Of a stretch of 64,000 bases of DNA, positions 23,007 through 35,515 are shown piece by piece (within the stretch, counting starts at the first letter, position 1; each line of letters opens with the position of its first letter). The notes under the pieces are model-generated. The model had not been told where the DNA came from and ran no database searches. It saw nothing but the letters and a program-made list of their open reading frames with translations. Both the position numbers and the translations under genes were made by a program. The stretch is from NCBI GenBank assembly GCA_026214975.1, contig CM047806.1:52283947-52347946 (forward strand). Direction: 5' to 3'. The stretch is from Gentiana macrophylla. Taxonomy: Eukaryota > Streptophyta > Magnoliopsida > Gentianales > Gentianaceae.

Positions 23007-24262
23007 ATGGACAACACACAGTATGCTAGAACTATGTTGATGTGTTCTCTTGATGTATTTGATGAGTATAAACGTCGAATGCAGGCATATCTTGTCGCTA
23101 CTCATGATGAGATGATGGATGTACTAAGCGAAGGACCACCTGAGATTACAAAGGCGTGAATAAAGTGGGTGATGAGAATCGAGTACATTCCTAAACCAAA
23201 AGAGAATGGAATGCCAGAAGACAGAAAAAGAGCAAACCTCAACAACATTGCTATTGATATCATCTACAGAACCTTGGATAGCAATATGTACATGAAGGTC
23301 AAAGATTGCAAGACTGCAAAAGGAACTTTGGGATAAGATTCACTTAATCTGTGAAGGCAATCGATGCAATAAAGAAGAACAAAATCGGTGTGGCGGAAAA
23401 AGGTTTCAAAAGTTCAAGATGCTACCTAATGAAACCATTGAGCAAATGGAATCAAGATTCAATGCTATATTGGATGAACTTACCCTGCTGAGTGTAAGTT
23501 ATTCAAAAGAGGAAGTAAACACCAAAATCTTGGAAGCTTTACCTGCAAGAGATGTTTGGAAAATGAAGGTGACTGCAATTGAAGAAATGAGAAAGTTGCA
23601 TGAAGAAGATACCTTCAAATTGTTCTCTGATCTTAAGGCCTATGAATTTAGCAAGAAGTCGGTGCTCAAATCGAAAGGAAGAGCCAAAACCATCTTGCAT
23701 TGGTCTGCTTCACATCATGAAGAAACATCAGGAGGACAGGATGATATGCTAGATGAAATGCAAGAGCAAATTGCCCTACTGAGCAAGAAAATCAGAATGA
23801 TGAAGACTGGAAAGGCCCCTACAAGAAATTTCACAAAGAGGCCTACTGAAAGAAGGAAAGAAGAACCAAAGAAAGATAATGACTATCTATGCTTTCATTG
23901 CAAGAAACCAGGACACTTCAGACCTGATTGTCCTGAGTTGAAACAAGGCAAGGAACCTGATTATCTTTGCTTCAACTGTAAGAAGCCTGGACATTTTAGA
24001 CCTGATTGTCCAGACCTACTGAAGACCAAGAGTCAACAAAGAAGACATGGCAAGAAGGCTATGGTTGCTGAAGATGAATCAGGATATGAAGTGGAATCTG
24101 AAAAAGGAAATGAATCAGATGACACAAAGACAAGTTCTTGATATGGAGGATTATGCTTTGATGGCCAATATGGATGAAATCGAGGAGGTATACAACATCT
24201 TTGTATCTATAAACACTCTGCTGGAAGTGATTGTGAATCAACCTTTGTGGTTCAAATCCTAG
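23007..24262 (+). pseudogene. gag of element B with two CCHC zinc knuckles
   Basis: The ATG at 23007 begins MDNTQYARTMLMCSLDVFDE, matching the gag start of element A in layout. A stop near 23157 and further frame changes up to 23418 break the N-terminal part. The frame 23419-24141 (240 residues) has the capsid C-terminal region (LPNETIEQMESRFNAILDEL), an acidic/basic linker, and two tandem C-x2-C-x4-H-x4-C knuckles at 23890-23931 and 23968-24009, each followed by PDC and Pro/Leu residues. The knuckles are nearly identical, so one is probably a local duplication. The acidic tail shifts frame near 24135 and continues to 24262. Nucleocapsid function is inferred from the family. Confidence 0.86.
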
Positions 24263-25310
24263 AAATTCGACAACAATGAGACTTTGGATGCCATCCTTAA
24301 TCAACCGAGGATAATACAATCTGGTTATGAGGTTGTGAAGGCTGAAAAGAGGCTCTTGAGTTAGAAGTTGGAAGATTGAAAGTGAATTAAGGGTTCTCAA
24401 TGGTAAGGAAAAGAAGTTGGATGAGAATCGGCATAAGCTCTGAACATCCAGCACCTCTGAATCTATTTGAACCATCTTGTTCCAATACTGCATACAAATC
24501 AGGAAAGGCTTATGGAGATAGAACTGGGCTTGGATTTGGAACTCAGCAATCTAACAAGAGTGGATCCAGTAAGGTTACTGAACCTAGTACCAGATTTGGT
24601 CCTAAGTTTGTGCCTGCACTAGATCCATCTCCCAGTAAGGCTGCTGAAGCAGTAAAACCCAATGAGAATGCCTCAAGGAAGCAAAATCAGAAGTCTCAGA
24701 AGTCAACAGCTCCTAGTAAAATGAATAAATCTAAAAATAGGACTGCTGTGCCTTCTAAGCCTGCTGATAGCAGACCTGCTACTAAGTCTGCTGGACCACA
24801 GAAGGGAAAGAAACAGAAATATTCCAAGGATAAGAATCCTAAATCCAAAAATGTTGATCATTCAAGGGATACTTATCTCAGGGGGAAAGGTAGACTGCTC
24901 CTCACGATAATGATTGGAATATTCCTGCATCTAATGCTAGAAACAGTAAGTATAACCATACTACTAGGGTAAGACCTAGACAATGGAATCAGCAGAGGAC
25001 TTACACAAGACCTCAGCAGACTCCATATTACAGGGCTGTTCCTAACAGACAGCACACCTATGGTTATGCAAATGTTTCTAACAACAAGAATCATTTCAAA
25101 CAGCATTATGTACCAAAAGGCCAGAAAACATATGTGGTTCCTACACAACCTCTTTATTAGAACCTATGGATGTGTGGAATACATGTATGAACCAAAGTAT
25201 GAACCAAAGTATGACACATTTAGGAGAAGACCTTATGGAAACATACCAAGGGTCATGCTTGCCACTGACCACTATGGACCCAAACAGGTTTGGGTACCTA
25301 AAATGCACTA
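24263..25310 (+). pseudogene. gag-pol linker region of element B, basic, Ser/Pro/Lys-rich
   Basis: The frame 24400-24972 reads a low-complexity basic protein segment (for example KPNENASRKQNQKSQKST and GKKQKYSKDKNPKSK). The frame 25060-25311 follows with YGPKQVWVPKMH, the block that precedes the protease in this lineage (element A has GPKQCWVPKHT near 17975). There are at least three frame changes. It probably belongs to the C-terminal gag/protease leader and has no enzymatic motif. Confidence 0.65.
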
Positions 25311-28300
25311 ACTTTGTTTTGTAGGTGTCCGGTACTTTGACAAAGGATGTTCCGGACACATGACAAAGAATAAGCACTGCCTAACAAACTTTGTGGCAAA
25401 AGATGGTCCAAGGGTGAATTTTGGCAACAAAAATACACTGGATATACAAGAGGATATGGCACACTTATCGAAATGGACTTACAATCAAGAATGTGGCATA
25501 TGTGGAGGACTGGACTACAACTTGTCGAGCAATTGGACAATTCGTGATATGGGATACAAGGTCACTTTTGACAAAAACAATTGTATTGTCATTAGTGAGA
25601 GAGGTGATCAAGTTGTACTTGGCGGTAGAAGGCAACGAAACATGTATGTTGTGGATTGGTCTCTCTGCAGCCTCGAAACTCTGCTGATTGTGCATACCAA
25701 ATCTGAACTCAATTGGTTATGGCACAAGAAGTTAAATCACTTGAATTTTGATGATATTAATCAGTTGGTGAAAAAGAAATTAGTGATTGGTTTACCTGAG
25801 ATCACATTCAAGAAGGATGCTATATGTGATGCATGTCAGCAAGGTAAACAGATAAAGTCAAGTTTCAAGTCAAAGACTAAACAATCAACTAACAGAGTGT
25901 TGGAGCTTATGCATATGGATCTTTTTGGACCAATAACTCCAACAAGTGTAACAGGAAAGAAATACACCTTAGTAGTTGTGGATGATTTTTCTAGATACAC
26001 CTGGGTGATATTTATGAACAAGAAAAGTGAGACACTCCAAAGCATGCCTAATCTTTTGAAGAGATTACAAAATGAGAAAAGTTTAACAGTCATAAAGATA
26101 AGATCAGATCAGGGTACTGAATTTCTCAACAAAGTTATAAGAGAATATTGTGAACAGAATGGTGTACTACATCAACTTGTCTTTCTTTGGTACACCTCAA
26201 AGAAATGGGGTTCTTTGAAAGAAGAAGCAGGACATTAAAGGAAGCAGAAGAACAATGATTTGTGAAGCATTGCTACCGAAAGATATTGGGTTGGCAGAAT
26301 AAATCTGACATGCTATACACAAAATGCAAACTTGAAGAAACAAGAAGCTCAAAGACACCCTATGAGGTCTGGAATGGAAGGATACCCAACATATCCTATT
26401 TCCATCCATTTGGAAGTAAATGTTTTATTCTAAATCACAAAGTTCATTTGAAAACATTCCAACCTAAATCAGATGAAGGCATATTCTTGGGATATTCTTG
26501 ATCAATGAGCATTCAGTAATGAACAAGAGGTCACTAAAACATGAAGAAACAATCCATGTTGTGTTTGATGAACCTAAGTTTCTTGGAATGGAAGATGAAG
26601 ATCATGAACACCGCTAAGAATCAACAAGTCACCGATCCAGTTGTGTGGAAGTTTTGGAAAGATTCAATGACTTAAAAGTTTACGATCATCGCCTCTTTGA
26701 ACACCTGTGACAATATTATCGATGCAACAACCGGGCGCTTCAAGGATCTGCGACCCCTTGTAGAAGAAACTACAGCAGACCCTACTGAAGATGATGTTCC
26801 TGAAAATCAAAATAACCAAAATCCTCAATGGTTAAGGAATCACCCTGCTGAACAAGTTATTGGCAATGTACAGCAAGGTGTGAGGACTAGAAGACAACTG
26901 GAAGCTATGTTTACCTGTTTTCTATCTCAAATGGAACCTAAAGTTGTTGAAGAAGCAATTTCAGATCCAGATTGGATAATTGCTATGCAAGAAGAATTAA
27001 ATGAATTTGAAAGAAATCAAGTTTGGACACTAGTTGAAAGGCCAAGTCATGCAAATATCATTGGTACTAAGTGGGTATACAGAAATAAACTTGATGAATC
27101 AGGTACCATTGTAAGAAATAAGGCCAGACTAGTTGCAAAAGGCTATTCTCAAGCAGAAGGAATAGATTTTGATGAAACTTATGCACCTGTTGCAAGATTG
27201 GAAGCTATCAGATTATTCCTAGCACATGCTGCATATAAGAACTTCAAAGTATATCAAATGGATGTCAAGAGTGCATTTTTGAATGGGATCCTAGAGGAGG
27301 AAGTGTATGTTCAGCAACCTCCTGGATTTGAAGTTAAAGATCAAGAAGATAAAGTGTACAGACTCAACAAAGCACTTTATGGATTGAAACAAGCACCAAG
27401 AGCATGGTATGAGACTCTATCTCAATTCTTGGTAGACAATGGTTTCACAAAAGGCACCATTGACAAGACTCTTTTCAGAATCAGTGAAGGGGACAGCACC
27501 CTGCTGGTACAAATTTATGTGGATGACATAATATTTGGTTCTGAGAATGATTTACTTTGTGAAAAATTTGCAAATCTAATGAAGAGCAAATTCCAAATGA
27601 GTATGATGGGAGAAATGAATTACTTTTTGGGATTGCAAGTCAAACAAGTGAATGATGGAATCTTCATTCATCAAACCAAGTATACCAAGGAGTTGCTGAA
27701 GAAGTTTGGTATGGAAAATAGCACTAAGAATTCAACACCTATGAGTACAAACATCAGATTAGATGAAGATAAAGAAGGCAAAGATGTTGATCAGACCTTA
27801 TACAGAAGGATGATAGGCAGTCTGCTGTACCTCACTGCCAGCAGACCTGATATATCCTTTGCTGTAGGTGTTTGTGCAAGATTTCAATCTAAACCTAAAG
27901 AAAGTCATTTAGGTGCAGTTAAGAGAATTCTCAAGTATCTTAAAGAGACTTTGGGAGTAGGGATATGGTATTCCAAGGAAGGAAGCTTCAAAGTAATATC
28001 CTACTCAGTTACGATTATCTTTGGATGCAAGATTGATAGAAAAAGCACCTCAGAACACAATCGCTTAATGGGAAATAGACTGGTCTCCTGGTTTAGCAAG
28101 AAATGCAATTCTATTTCAACTTCCACCTTTGAAGTTTGAATACATTGTTCTTTGGAAGTCTCTTTGTACACAAGTACTATGGCTAAGACAACAATTAAGG
28201 GATTATGGAATTGAAGAAAGGGAAATTCCAATCATGTGTGACAACACAAGTGCAATTGCAATCACAGAAAATCCTGTTTTGCATTCAAGAACCAAGCACA

Positions 28301-28434
28301 TTGATGTGAGACATCATTTTATAAGAGATCATGTTGAAAAGAAAGATGTAGTGGTTCTATACATTCCTACTGAAGATCAACTTGCTGATATTTTCACTAA
28401 ACCTCTTGACACAAAGAAAGATTTGCTAAACTAA
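25311..28434 (+). pseudogene. pol of element B (PR, integrase, RT, RNase H), a few frame breaks
   Basis: The protease site reads D-K-G at 25339-25347 instead of D-S-G, which would be inactive if real. The frame 25360-26238 (292 residues) includes LWHKKLNHLNF, CDACQQGKQIKSSFKSK and the integrase core with MDLFGP, VVDDFSRYTWVIF and RSDQGTEF. The catalytic Glu region is scrambled from about 26170 on. The frame 26697-28139 (480 residues) holds the whole [48 protein letters not shown] at 27516-27527, [17 protein letters not shown]. The RNase H continues in 28129-28434 (CDNTSAIAITENPVLHSRTK, TEDQLADIFTKPL). It is the best preserved pol in the window, but not intact. Confidence 0.92.
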
Positions 28435-29119
28435 GGATCGAACTTGGAATCATAAAGATTGGTGATATTCAAGAAAGGTAATTGAATTCACCAAGGGGAT
28501 TAGTCTTTGCTATGTTGGGTGAGCTCACTTAGCAGATTAGTCATTGGTATCAACAATTCCATGTACTTATGTTTGGACAATTGAGCAAATGAGGTTGCCA
28601 AGGGGATTGGTCTTTGTCATTTTGGGTGAGCTCACTTGACAGATCAGTCATTGGTATTAAACCTCATCTTGTATTATCAATTGAACAAAACAAGAAGAAA
28701 ACAAGGTTCAGCAGAGTACTTTTGTCAGCAGGCTGCTGAAGTCTACTTATCAGCACACTGCTGAGCCCACCCTGCTGAGGATTACCCTGCTGGAGGGAAC
28801 GTTACTCAGTCAAAATAATTAAAGTCAAAAAGCATATTGGCGGGATATTTATTTTATCCATTATTACCACAGTCAAACCATCCAACGGTTACAAACGTTA
28901 TGGTGGAGTAATGGGCCACGTGTCAAGACAGCACTTAATCAAATTTAATCATGGTTACCTCAATGTACGTGCTATGACAGTTTCAACTACTCACTGTCTA
29001 TAAAATCAGACTGTTATACAGCAGTTTCTCCACTTGCAATTTCTGCTTTATCTCTGCAAAATCTACAACGTGTGAACACAGATTTGAGAGCAATCTTTCT
29101 TCATCTTTTTCTTATTTCA
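28435..29119 (+). promoter_or_regulatory. Spacer between pol and env-like ORF of element B, with TATA box and short tandem duplication
   Basis: No gene. A block of about 60 bases (AAGGGGATTRGTCTTTG...GGGTGAGCTCACTT...TCATTGGTAT) occurs twice, near 28493-28552 and 28602-28656. A related block is found in element A near 21090-21130. The AAGGGGATT cores look like spare polypurine tracts, which are reported for Sireviruses. Further on, TCTATAAAATC (28998-29008) lies about 115 bases before the ATG of the env-like ORF at 29120, with a T/C-rich leader between them. That looks like an internal promoter. Confidence 0.5.
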
Positions 29120-32100
29120 ATGGCGGAAAGGATTGAGGTTCAAATCGAATCAAGCCAAAGTGTAAGAGGCTATGTTGTTGATGCAAACAAAACGGAATCA
29201 AGCATTAATATAGGTCGAAGAATACGAAGGTTTGCAGGCTGGAGAACAAACTCAACATCGAGTTAGAAACAATATCATACACCAATGTTATTGATTTACG
29301 GAAGAATATTGTTATAGAAGAAGGAACTGAAGCATTCAAAACCACTGTGAATGGTGAGGAGCTTGTAATCTCCTCCAATCTGCTGAGAGAAGTGTTTGGT
29401 TTTGAAGAAGTTGTTGATGGTTCAGTCAATCCTGAAGCTATGGGCTTGGACAAGATGGCTTTTGTAGATCAGATCAAGACAAATGCAACTATCAAATCAG
29501 TACCAGGCATCAATTGCAAAAACATTGGTAATGAATACAGTCTGCTGAGCAAGCTCATTGCAAAGAACATACTTGGGCTAGTTGGCAGTATGGATACTCT
29601 ATCAGGACCCAAGATAGAGCTGATGATTATCATTTGCAGAAGCATGAAATTTGATTGGGGTGGTTATTTCATTCATTATATGAAGAAAGTAGCCAAGGAG
29701 GACAAATTAAAGAAAAGAAAATCAAAGGCCTTACCCCTAGGTTTGATGGTTCAGACCTCTTTGAATCATCCGGAGGTTCCCGATCTTGAACCGATTGACA
29801 TAAATCACCCAGATACAAGAAGGAGATTGATCATGCGATTCCTGGACTAGATGATGATGAAGAGGTTGCTGGAGAGCATGCTGGTGATAATGATGATGGA
29901 GATGACGGTGATGCTGGTGGTGAGCAGGTTCAGCAAACTAAGAAGATATCCATCAAACCTGCTGCATCAAAGAAAACTGCTGGAAAGAGAAAAAGTGCGA
30001 TGTTAGAAAAATTACGTAAATCTTGAAATCAAAGAGAACAGAAAGGAAACAAAGACAGATCATTGAGTCCTGGCGAGGTCAAGTGGAGGTTCTTGACCTG
30101 CTTTGTAGTTAAAGAAGAATCTGTTGTTGAAATTACGACAAAACAACGAGAAGAAGATAGTAGAAAGAGAAAATCTCACTGGACATGATGATGATGATGA
30201 TGATGATGATGAACCCCTATCCAAGAGAATGAAGGAGGTTGCCAAAAAAGAAGAATATGGCAAAGGAAAAGAATTGAGAATCTTGGAAAAACAAAAAGTC
30301 CAAGAAGAGGTGTCGGTAGAAGAAGAAGAGGTCGTTGAGGCCGAGCCCTTAATCGTTATTCCACCAGCTTGTAATCGGTGATTCCTCACCACGAGGTTAT
30401 TAAGTCTATTGAAGTGAACAGGTTGTTGTTGAGCAATCATTGAAGAATCACAATGATCTGGCACTGCGAGCTCTTTGTAGAAGATGTTATTGGTGAATCT
30501 ACTGAAGCTGCACAGGTTGTTGTTGAGCAATCTGCTGAAGAACCACAGCAATCTACTGAACCTGTTGTGGTAGTTGAAGAGGTGATTGAAGACTTGATTG
30601 AAGACCCTGCAAGTTTGGCAATAGCTCAGGGGGAAGAGCAGTCTGCTGCTAACCCTGCTGATGAGCATGTGAGTCAGGGGGAATCAAGTGTGATACAGAT
30701 GGAAGTAGTAGGTACAACTACACATTCACAGCAACCTGCTGATTTTCAAACATCTGTAGAAGAGACCATGAGTCTGCTTGTTGAGACCTTTGGAGGTCAA
30801 CAAGCCACTGAAGCTGCTCCCAGGAGATCTTTCATGCCCTTTGAAAGGCATATGAAAGAGAGGAAGAAAACTGAAGAATCTGTGGATCCCAAACTTCAGC
30901 AAATTGCTGATTATTTTCAATGGAAGTTTGGTTTCTACAAGAAACAAAAGCCAGCTGCTGAACCTATGACTGATTTTGAGGAATGGGCTTTTAACAATTT
31001 GGGAGTGGAGAACTTGCTGGATCTGGTTGATACCACTCTGCTGCAATCCAGACTGATGGATCTATTTGATGAGCAACAGAAGGAGGAGGGTATTAAGTTC
31101 AGAGATCCAAGAGATGGTGATGATGATTCTTCCTCATCATCTGACTCAAGGGGAGATTTCCCCTCAGGACCAGGAGAACCTAGTGGGACTGCTTTGATAA
31201 ATGATCCACCTGCACAACAGTCCACTAGTACTGGTAAGTCTGCTGAGGGCCAGCAGACTGAAGAAATGGATGAGGATCTACAAGATCTCACCATGGATGA
31301 TCTAGAAGCATTGATCAATGAGGGAATTACATTGAGTGATGGTAGGCTAGTTGATGAATCTGCTACATTTCATGTTGTAAAGCTCACTTGGACAACTTGA
31401 AGATGAACAGATTGTTGATGTGGATCAAGAAAAAGTCAGTGACTTTAGTGAACCAAGTGCTAGTTCTGAGGAATCCATTGAATATCAAGATGGATTTGAC
31501 ATTGAAGGCACTCTTACTAAAACTGCCATCATCCTGCACAAGATTGGTCATGCAGAAGGTTTTCAAGTGGATAATACCAATATCTTTAATCCACGGTGAA
31601 ATTGAAGAGGAGGTGCAGTTCTTTGGGTACAAACAAACACTGGACAAAGGTTGAACAGAGGTACAGTGTGCTGAGTCTCAAACAAAGACTGGACACAGTT
31701 GGAACAAACTTTGGGTTTGGAGAAACCCCGTTAATAATGAGGCTCTTTGTGAGTGGAGCCTTCTGAGCCAAGACCACTTGTAGGGAAGGATAATCACAGA
31801 GTCGCTGGTGTTAATCAAGAAGAACAATTTCTTTGGATTATGACTACAATGATGAAGAATTTCAAATTTTTGGACAAGAAGAAGTTCTTTGAGAACTTTG
31901 CACAAGATCCAGTCATGGAAGACATTCTTGGTGCAATGGTTGAGGAAGGACCTCCTCTGTTTGGGAGAGATATGAGTAGAGCAATGGTCTTGGCAGATCC
32001 ATGAGCACAATCTGAGTCGAGGAGCTCACTTTGATGGATCTACCGATAGTAGAATGGCCAATGGAGTGCCGCTTGAAGTACTAAATGAGTTGAGGACTCA

Positions 32101-33093
32101 GAAATGATATGCAACAGTTAAGAACTCAACTGGACAGACAAGAAAGAAGATTTGAAGAACTGATGGCTCTGGTCAATGAAAACAGACAATCTGCTGATAC
32201 AGCTGCTTCAAACTTTGCTTCCACTCAAAATGCTATAAATGATATGATATATGATGTAAGATATATCAAGCAAGGGAACACACTGAAGGACAAGTTTTTG
32301 AAAGATCAACTTACATCCATTCATCAAAAACTTGACAAGCTTGCTTGAAGGCTCTTGAGCTCTTTCTTTGCCGACAACAACTCTTGTGACGATCCCAAAT
32401 TTACTGAAAGGATCAACAGACTGGAAGAGACTCTGCAATCTAGGATTACTTCACTTGATACTAGAACTGGTACTATGGCAGGTCAATTACACAGAGTGAT
32501 AGTATCACAGGAAGCTATTCATGGCCTCATCTCACGTTTTGTTGATGATGTCACTAAGGGGGAAGAGGGCCAATCAGCTGCAGCAAAGGAGGCTGCTAGA
32601 CTCTTTGCACAAAAGAGATGGACTGATGATACAAATGCTTTTAGGCAACCTGCACCTGGCAGATTGCAACTCACTGATGATCTCTTATCACAGTACAAGA
32701 AAGAGTTTCATAACAGAAGGAGACCTTATCGTGACATGGGATTTCATGAAGGTCTTAACTCCTTCTTGAGTTTGAAGTTTTGGGAGGCAAGGATTAAAGC
32801 TTTAAGAGCAAGTTCCAGAGGTAGAAGAAGTAGCAAAGGTGAAAAGGTGCTGCCAATTACAAAAGCAAAGGATTCACTGAATGAATTTAAGGAGTCAGAT
32901 ATGAAGTTTGGCTTGAGGTGAATCGAGATCAATCTCATCTTGCTCAAGCATGGAACCCCAGGTGAAACAAGTCAATCACTATATTGATTTTACACTAATT
33001 GAGAATGAATGGATGACTGAAATGATAGAAGAGATTAGAGCCTATCAAGAGCAAACTGAGAAGGCTAGACAAGAAAGAGAGAAGAAACAGTAG
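29120..33093 (+). pseudogene. env-like third ORF of element B, frameshifted, with acidic tracts and coiled coil
   Basis: The ATG at 29120 starts MAERIEVQIESSQSVRGYVV. The pieces run on in shifting frames: 29347-29850 (a globular region with VNGEELVISSNLLREVFGF, shared in form with the VNGTEMVITAKVIRKYL region of element A), 30124-30381 (poly-Asp and Lys/Glu-rich), 30453-31400 (315 residues, acidic, Gln/Glu/Ala-rich), 31753-32004, 32109-32348 (heptad-like coiled coil), 32355-32921, and a Lys/Arg/Glu-rich end with a stop at 33091-33093. No signal peptide or convincing membrane segment is visible, so env-like is a positional name taken from SIRE1-type elements. The function is not known. At least seven frame breaks. 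Confidence 0.75.
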
Positions 33094-33254
33094 ATCAGCA
33101 TATTTACATTATTTTATCTTTGCTGATGCTAGACTGTAATACTATGAACAATTATTTATAATGAGAATTGACTGAATTTGTTCTGTTTTTGTTTTTATCT
33201 TTTTGCTTTGCTGATTAGGTGAGGGTAGTGGCATCATCACCAAAAAGGGGAAAT
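33094..33254 (+). other. 3' spacer and polypurine tract of element B
   Basis: The region after the env-like stop is T-rich and ends GGCATCATCACCAAAAAGGGGAAAT (the tract is about 33240-33254) directly against the TGTTGG LTR start. The same block precedes the 3' LTRs of A and D. It would prime plus-strand DNA synthesis. Confidence 0.85.
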
Positions 33255-34971
33255 TGTTGGACTTATTTCTTAGTTTTGATGATAAGTGCCATACTAGTCA
33301 TTATAGTGCAAAGGCAAAAGATGTCTAGATAAAATGTATAGGTTTATTAGAGTTTGATTCATAAATAGGTTTAATCAAACAAGCATCAGAAAGAATTTGC
33401 CGATTGATATCAATGCCAGATCGGTCTAGGTCGATGGGGTAGATAGGTCGATGACTGATGCGGAACCCGCCAAGATCAAGACCGAAGGTGAGGGTTCAAA
33501 CTCAGTTAATGAAGGCTAAGGGATCAAACTTAGTAATTAAAGTCAAGGATATGGAATCAGATTTTAGGCAAGTATGTGATGACCTAAACTGATTACATAT
33601 GCCTTGTGTAGAAGGTCTAAGTTCCACAAGTTGGATGATGTTTGGAACTTGGTTATATTTAAAATGATGTAATCTAACTTCATAAATAAAAGTTAGATAA
33701 AAGTAATCACCGCATTATATTTCTGAGACAAAATAATGACGTTCAAAGAGATCGATTATTATTACAAGATGATGAACTCACGATATATACCTCGATTAAC
33801 TCAAGATTATTGGAAGATTACATGGATAAGAATACGACCAACTACCTCCGACTTTATCAAGCAAATCAAAGGTGAGATTAAAAAGACGTTGGGATGATCC
33901 TTATTTTTATCCATTGGATACAAGTCAAAGGGGTGGGCAGATCGCTTCATCAAAAAGTAATCTGACGAAGTGTCGATCCTATGAATAGTGATAGAATGCA
34001 GTGTAGATGGGACAAATACAAGGAACGGTCACATTTGAATTTTAAAATTCAAGTCACATGCACTCTTACCTATAAATAGAAGACTTTCAACTCAGAAACA
34101 AGAGGATGAATTTTGGGAAAAATTTTAAGTAACAATACTGAGCTGAAAGACACCCTGCTGAACTTACTGAGCTTAAAGCTGCTGATCTAGTTATCTTCTT
34201 CAAGTGATTTCTGCGTTCAAGCTGCATCAAACATACACACTTGAAGACTGCAAGCTGCTGATTACATCATCCTAATCAAGCTGCTGCAACTGAATCATTT
34301 ATTTGATTCATTCTTTATCTTATAAAGAATCTGTGAAGACAGTGAAGCATCTGTTGGGTGTGAAAGATCGTTGGTTTGTGGTGAAGTCGGTGAAGAGGCA
34401 ATCCTACCCTTCAAGGACCAATGGAAGACTCAGGAAGCAAACAATCCTACCTGCTCCCGATTTTAGATTTGTGAAGCCATGGTTATTGGTGAAGGACAAG
34501 CAACCTAGGATTCTTTGTAACAGATAACTCAAAGATCACTAGTGAATTTCCTCCAACATCACGGAGAAGAGTGGGTGACGAGATTACATCACCTGGAACC
34601 ACTATAAAATCTCTCTACTTACTTCTTTGCATTTACTTTACAGACTTAGTCATTATCCATATCAACTCTTTGAATCTAGCAAGCTCAAATCACACACATA
34701 CACTAATGAGTATCTAATACTTAGTAACATATTTAATAACAAGTAACAAGGCTTAATTTTGATATTATTCCGCTGCACAAATTTAGCAATCGAATCACAA
34801 GTGAGACTCATTTTTATCGGCCAGGCTCACGAGGTCTCAAAGAGACTCATCAAGTATCAATTCTTGAAGAAGCTTCAGTAATTTGTTAACTCCAAAGTTT
34901 TAAGTGTTAAGTTTATTCACACACCCCCCCCCCCCTCTAAACTTAACTAAAGCCTTTTCAAGGGACCAACA
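33255..34971 (+). repeat. 3' LTR of element B
   Basis: 1717 bases, TGTTGGACTT to GACCAACA. It matches the 5' LTR closely, but at many places where that copy has CTGCTG or CAG runs this one has shortened or changed bases (for example 33390-33470 and 33735-33790). A poly-C run of about 13 lies at 34924-34935. The likely promoter box CTATAAATAGAAG is near 34071. The frame 34303-34527 is LTR sequence. Confidence 0.93.
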
Positions 34972-34976
34972 ACCGG
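34972..34976. repeat. Target-site duplication of element B, right copy (ACCGG)
   Basis: Exact match to 21201-21205. The flanking sequence on both sides belongs to element A. Confidence 0.92.
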
Positions 34977-35515
34977 CCTAGTGACCAGCCAAGTCACTCC
35001 ACCAAAATATATATTGGAGTCAACATCAAACTAATGTGTGAACTAAATCAGCTATATTCACGTGGAAAATCAAGAAGTTATAAAGGATTATTCAGTGGAA
35101 GATTACACGCGTGGAGATCAATTTATAATCATGGAGGTAACTATATTATTTTTTGAATTACAAACGCCTCGATTCCGGGGATTTATCATTACTTACCTCA
35201 ATCCACCCAATTACACTCAAATACCATGATTTATATACATAAAATCTTTCCATTACTTCACAAAATCCTTCCATATTCAACTACGTTCACACTACCTCAA
35301 ATCATCCTATATAAACCACACTTAGAGATTTTTCAAAAATCCTTACGCTCTCTTGCAAATCATAAACCCTATTATCTCTGAAAAATCGAAGCTTTACATT
35401 CTCAATCTTTTTCAAACAAAGGCTTCATCCTCTTCAACCACTCAAACTGGAAAACAATATGAGAAATCAATCGCCACTGGATCATTCTTTCAAGCAGAAC
35501 ACTACTTAAAGTTAT
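34977..35515 (+). promoter_or_regulatory. Spacer before env-like ORF of element A, with TATA box
   Basis: This resumes element A after the insertion of B. It contains CCTATATAAACC at 35306-35317, followed by a leader-like A/T/C-rich tract and the first ATG codons of the env-like ORF (35353, 35516). The arrangement mirrors that of element B at 28998-29120. No conserved coding block before 35353. Confidence 0.45.

Larger units (their letters stand above)
21206..34971 (+). mobile_element. Sirevirus-like Ty1/copia element B (13.8 kb), nested in element A
   Basis: Complete structure: 5' LTR 21206-22901, PBS, gag with two zinc knuckles, pol, env-like region about 4 kb long, PPT and 3' LTR 33255-34971, flanked by ACCGG duplications. 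The family has at least two further LTR copies in the window (1-1393; 43103-44758). B and A share the Sirevirus layout and about the same RT sequence, but their LTRs differ, so they are two families of one lineage. The LTR pair is very similar outside CAG/CTG sites, which suggests a rather recent insertion. Confidence 0.94.

Noticed and set aside
30060..30668. Minus-strand open frame of 202 codons
   Set aside because: Ser/Leu/Arg-rich antisense of the acidic env-like region, no recognisable motif.
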